From assembly GCA_027596035.1 (NCBI GenBank), contig JADGJA010000422.1, positions 1 to 19,260 of the forward strand: DNA of 19,260 bases, read 5' to 3'. The position numbers and the translations under genes are program-made. The notes beneath the pieces are model-generated. The model saw nothing but the letters and a program-made list of their open reading frames with translations, ran no database searches and was not told the origin of the DNA. This document shows positions 16,760-19,260 of the stretch, in pieces. Numbering within the stretch: the first letter of the stretch is position 1; each line of letters begins with the position of its first letter. This DNA comes from Thoreauomyces humboldtii (taxonomy: Eukaryota > Chytridiomycota > Chytridiomycetes > Spizellomycetales > Powellomycetaceae).

Positions 16760-18343
16760 CTAATGGTGTTGGTTTCTGGCGTTGACATTGAGGCCACGCC
16801 GTCGAACCTCCTCTGCGACCGCCGCCCATATCAACTTCACGCGGGCTGGTGGAAGCTGAAGGAGGAGCTGCTGACAGTGAGTGTTGGCTTCGTTGCTGTC
16901 GGCTGCGGAAGCCATGCTAGCCCTTGCCGAAGAAAGGGAAAGAGATGCCATGGATTCCGACGCCAGGAGCGGGGCCGGAATGGAGATGTGGGGAAGGAGA
17001 GGAAAGTTGTTTGACTTTCGTCGTTCGTTCTCATTTTCTTCCCGCTGTTCGCGTTGCTGTCGGGCGACCACACGCTGCACGTCCCGAACCGCCGCGATGA
17101 GTTGCGGAGTGGTCAATGTGGTCAAGGCGGAAACGAACTCTTCATGTGTGTATGCAGGCGTCTCGGCCGGTGGTGTTGGTGTCTGACCAGCAAACGTAAG
17201 GGGTGATGACGATGGTTTCGGAAGATGTGGGAAAGGTTCGGAGGCTTTCGGTGGCGGACGGGAAGGATGTCGGCCTGTCGGTCGGGTGGCCACAGGTTCA
17301 GCTGCGGGCGGGAGAACGTTACTTGGAGGACGAGGCGAGACCTGCGTTTTGAAAGATAGCTTCCGGTGTGGAGAAGTGCGGGCTTTTGGATCGGAAATGG
17401 CAGGCATCTCCCAGGTTGATTCGGGATGCTCAGGGGTGACAGTACGGCTCGAGCGTGGGGGTGGGCTGAAGCTCCGGGGACCTCGTGGACTACGAAGGCC
17501 GAGAGCGACGGGTCGGTCAGGTACAACACTTGGAACATAAGTGGATGGCTGGACATATGACGATGACGGCGGAGAGGAGGATCCGGCAGACAAAGGTTCC
17601 GCGAAGAATCCGTGAGGTGGTGTCGACAGGCGGTCCACGCCGCCACCACCTAAGGTGCTAGATCCCTTGCGCGGTAAGGAGAGGAAAGTCCGACCTCCTC
17701 GCTCAACCGTCTCAGTCACGCTCATCTGACCACGAAGTGACTTCACCGACATCGCAAGGTCGGGGAAGCGTCGCTCGCACTCTGTTTCGACGTCCGTGGC
17801 CAACCGATACAACTGGGCCGATTCAAGTAAATCAATCTTATCTCCGGCTTCGATTCCATGCTGATCCGCTGGAGCCTGGCGGCTCGACGAAGCTAAGGCT
17901 CGTGCAGCCGGCATCAAGGCGGTCGGAACACGGTCAAGCGAGACGTATCGCGCCCGTCCTCGGACGATTTCCAGCCTCCTTGCATCTTCCTCCTCTCGTT
18001 CTAAGCGACCGAGCACGGAAGACGCCAAGTTCGCGAGTTGCCGTGACGTGAGGCCCGTGAGAGGCGTTCGTTTTTCCTCCACGTTCATCTGTGGGAGGGC
18101 GGTCGAGGACTGCGTGCGTCGAAAGAGCGGCCGGGACGTAGGGGATGCGGGCGGCGATGGCGCGGGCGAGTATGTCGGACTGTGATCGTTTCCGCTGCTT
18201 CCTTCATAGTCGCTGCGGACTGATCTGCTGGAACGGTTGGAGGCGTGACCTGCGGACACGGACTTTGCTCTTTTCAGCAGCCTCCAGAATCGACTGAGCT
18301 GTTCCTCTGGCTGCTCTGATGGTGCGTAGTGATGGTAGTCCAT
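16760..18343 (-). CDS. Proline/serine-rich protein with four SHD-like 23-residue motifs; possible polarity scaffold
   Basis: I do not recognise this 527-residue, apparently single-exon protein by name. It starts at ATG 18343-18341 and ends at TAG 16762-16760. The body (about 220-395) is Pro/Ser/Arg-rich and probably disordered. Four predicted-helical segments stand out: residues 95-117, 170-192, 407-429 and 494-516. They align without gaps as L-x2-L-x3-Q/R-L/V-x2-L/A/I-x3-V-x3-L/C/V-x-R. The first two copies (for example SAQLYRLATDVETECERR) resemble the Spa2/GIT homology repeat, L-x-x-Q-F-x-x-L-x-x-DV-x-x-E-x-x-RR. SHD proteins such as Spa2 are polarisome or signalling scaffolds, so a polarity or scaffold role is a guess. 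There is no signal peptide or membrane segment. The coding call rests on the long open frame and the conserved-looking motifs. Confidence 0.72.
   Translation of the reverse strand: MDYHHYAPSEQPEEQLSRFWRLLKRAKSVSAGHASNRSSRSVRSDYEGSSGNDHSPTYSPAPSPPASPTSRPLFRRTQSSTALPQMNVEEKRTPLTGLTSRQLANLASSVLGRLEREEEDARRLEIVRGRARYVSLDRVPTALMPAARALASSSRQAPADQHGIEAGDKIDLLESAQLYRLATDVETECERRFPDLAMSVKSLRGQMSVTETVERGGRTFLSLPRKGSSTLGGGGVDRLSTPPHGFFAEPLSAGSSSPPSSSYVQPSTYVPSVVPDRPVALGLRSPRGPRSFSPPPRSSRTVTPEHPESTWEMPAISDPKARTSPHRKLSFKTQVSPRPPSNVLPPAAEPVATRPTGRHPSRPPPKASEPFPHLPKPSSSPLTFAGQTPTPPAETPAYTHEEFVSALTTLTTPQLIAAVRDVQRVVARQQREQREENENERRKSNNFPLLPHISIPAPLLASESMASLSLSSARASMASAADSNEANTHCQQLLLQLPPARVKLIWAAVAEEVRRRGLNVNARNQHH
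16796..16864 (-). other. SHD-like motif copy 4 (residues 494-516)
   Basis: The segment reads L494, L497, R501, V502, I505, V509, V513, R515, close to the C-terminus. It is the most diverged copy (PPAR in place of T/S-x-x-Q). Confidence 0.45.
17057..17125 (-). other. SHD-like motif copy 3 (residues 407-429)
   Basis: The segment reads L407, L410, Q414, L415, A418, V422, V426, R428. It follows the Pro-rich linker and leads into a Gln/Glu/Arg-rich helix. Confidence 0.5.
17768..17836 (-). other. SHD-like motif copy 2 (residues 170-192)
   Basis: The segment reads I170, L173, Q177, L178, L181, V185, C189, R191. Its LATDVETECERR is the closest of the four to the Spa2/GIT consensus (LSTDV-x-x-E-x-x-RR). 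Confidence 0.55.
17993..18061 (-). other. SHD-like motif copy 1 (residues 95-117)
   Basis: The segment reads L95, L98, Q102, L103, L106, V110, L114, R116 at the eight shared positions of the four-copy motif. It sits about 50 residues upstream of copy 2 and is followed by a charged helix (EREEEDARRLE). Confidence 0.55.
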
Positions 18344-18796
18344 TGAGAGAGGGAATGATGCTGATATCGCGATGAAGCGGCGGGTGCCGTAGTCTCTTGC
18401 TGTAGATCACCCTGGTGCTGAATGTGGAACTTGGCCCAACCAGTTTGGTGGCGAAAAGGCTTCGAGAGAGAGCGAGGCTGACGACGCATCCCATCCCATC
18501 CCACCGCACACACACACGCACACACGCACACATCAACACATCTACAACCACGCGGTGCTTTGCTTCCGCGGACCTTTTTGTTTTTTTGTTCTCTCTCTGG
18601 AAGCCTTCCAAACTGCTCTGTACAGTAGCATACTTGTAGTACGTGTACAGTACACACACGCAGCAGTTGTGCATTACGCTGCTTGTTCCACGGATATGCA
18701 AGGAGGAGTGTCGCTGCCCGTTTAGATAACACCTCATGTGCATGGCAAATGACATAATGAGTACAATCGTACGCCGTAGGAAAGTCTTTCACTGGC
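18344..18796. promoter_or_regulatory. Upstream region of the four-motif gene, with microsatellite and repeated TGTACAGTA
   Basis: These 453 bp hold the promoter and leader of the minus-strand gene starting at 18343 and the 3' end of the dehydrogenase gene ending at 18797. The region includes a CCATC run (about 18490-18504), a CA/CGCA microsatellite (18506-18532), a T-rich run (18575-18587) and the direct repeat TGTACAGTA at 18619-18627 and 18644-18652. Each repeat copy holds the palindrome TGTACA. No gene is seen. Confidence 0.5.
18506..18532. repeat. CA/GT dinucleotide microsatellite
   Basis: An interrupted (CA)n tract with CG-CA breaks lies about 163 bp upstream of the start codon at 18343. 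It probably falls in the promoter or 5' leader of that gene and should be length-polymorphic between strains. Confidence 0.85.
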
Positions 18797-19260
18797 TCAA
18801 AACCAGCTTTGTGCCCTACCCCCGTTTTTGACGGGAATGAGGGCGGGACGGCCTCCTATCTTGGCTACAAGGTCGGAGATCGAAGCGGGGCAAATCGCAT
18901 GCATGAGGACGGCAAAGTATCCCGGCCACCCAACAATCCGACGGGTCCTGAAGAAAAGCAGAGCGTTAACATCATGGCATCTTCTAGCCCGTAGGCCAAA
19001 GTCTCGTGACATACTTTGGTTCCTGCGCCTCCATCGTCGACAAAAGAGCATCGACGACAGCCGACGGCTTCATGGTGAGAGGGGGCAGAACGCTTGTTGC
19101 TTGTACGACCCCATCGAGAAATGCTGTCCCCCAGTCCTCCTTGTTGGCCAGAGTTTCATAGCGAGCCCGCAGATCCTTTTCACGCTGAGGAGTAGCAACG
19201 ACCATGGGAGTACTGTCGGCGAGGACAGCGCATTCAATATCAGCAGGAATAAGGGGGGGG
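18797..19260 (-). CDS. Short-chain dehydrogenase/reductase, C-terminal part only (5' end off window)
   Basis: Two exons are visible: from the right edge to 19015, and 18947-18797. The 67-nt intron 19014-18948 has a perfect GTATGT donor, a TTAAC branch-like site and acceptor TTCTTCAG. Splicing yields KPSAVVDALLSTMEAQEPKTRRIVG, then YFAVLMHAICPASISDLVAK. This is the C-terminal helix and strand pattern of SDR enzymes of the retinol/17-beta-hydroxysteroid type: S-P-x-x-V-V-x-A, then P-x-T-R-Y-x-V-G, then a hydrophobic LLP-like segment. Upstream, ADSTPM fits the loop after the core beta-strand 6. The Rossmann Gly motif and the Tyr-x3-Lys active site would lie beyond 19260, so substrate and cofactor cannot be named. 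The stop is TGA at 18799-18797. Confidence 0.75.

Noticed and set aside
1..19260. tRNA genes, rRNA, CRISPR arrays, insertion sequences or retroelement fragments
   Set aside because: No A/B-box pair with cloverleaf, no regularly spaced repeats with unique spacers, and no transposase or reverse-transcriptase motif was seen on either strand.

Overview
This window looks like nuclear DNA of a fungus, most likely a basidiomycete. The genes are tightly packed and interrupted by many short spliceosomal introns (about 54-98 nt). These have GT...AG borders, CTRAY-type branch points and donors such as GTATGT, GTAAGT or GTGCGT. All products are eukaryotic housekeeping or cell-biology proteins. No bacterial operon logic, CRISPR array, tRNA or rRNA is visible. 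The lower-rank taxonomic assignment is a guess.

Layout, left to right: (1) minus strand, 1-597, a DPH4-type J-protein whose last exon lies off the left edge; (2) plus strand, 792-1687, a TMEM70-like mitochondrial protein, head-to-head with DPH4; (3) minus strand, 1867-6575, a very long coiled-coil golgin with a GRIP domain (IMH1 type), five exons; (4) minus strand, 7035-7893, the ESCRT-III subunit DID2/VPS46 (CHMP1), four exons; (5) plus strand, 8631-13196, the HOPS subunit VPS41, 18 exons; (6) minus strand, 13336-15405, the autophagy E1 enzyme ATG7, a single exon; (7) plus strand, 15714-16538, 6-phosphogluconolactonase, two exons, head-to-head with ATG7; (8) minus strand, 16760-18343, an unrecognised proline/serine-rich protein carrying four copies of a 23-residue motif that resembles the Spa2/GIT homology repeat; (9) minus strand, 18797 to beyond the right edge, the C-terminus of a short-chain dehydrogenase.

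Four consecutive genes (golgin, DID2, VPS41, ATG7) all act on Golgi, endosome, vacuole or autophagy traffic. A GRIP golgin catches vesicles at the trans-Golgi. DID2 recruits and regulates Vps4 on ESCRT-III. VPS41 tethers at the vacuole as part of HOPS, which is also needed for autophagosome fusion. ATG7 activates Atg8 and Atg12. Whether this is more than chance neighbourhood can only be told by synteny.

I see no classical novel system such as a defence island or biosynthetic cluster. The most unusual items are the four-motif protein at 16760-18343, a precise 34-residue tandem repeat inside the golgin coiled coil, an 86-residue insertion inside the VPS41 RING finger, and several splice-site ambiguities. 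Gene models were built by hand from reading frames and splice signals. All exon borders are therefore predictions, and the least certain ones are flagged.
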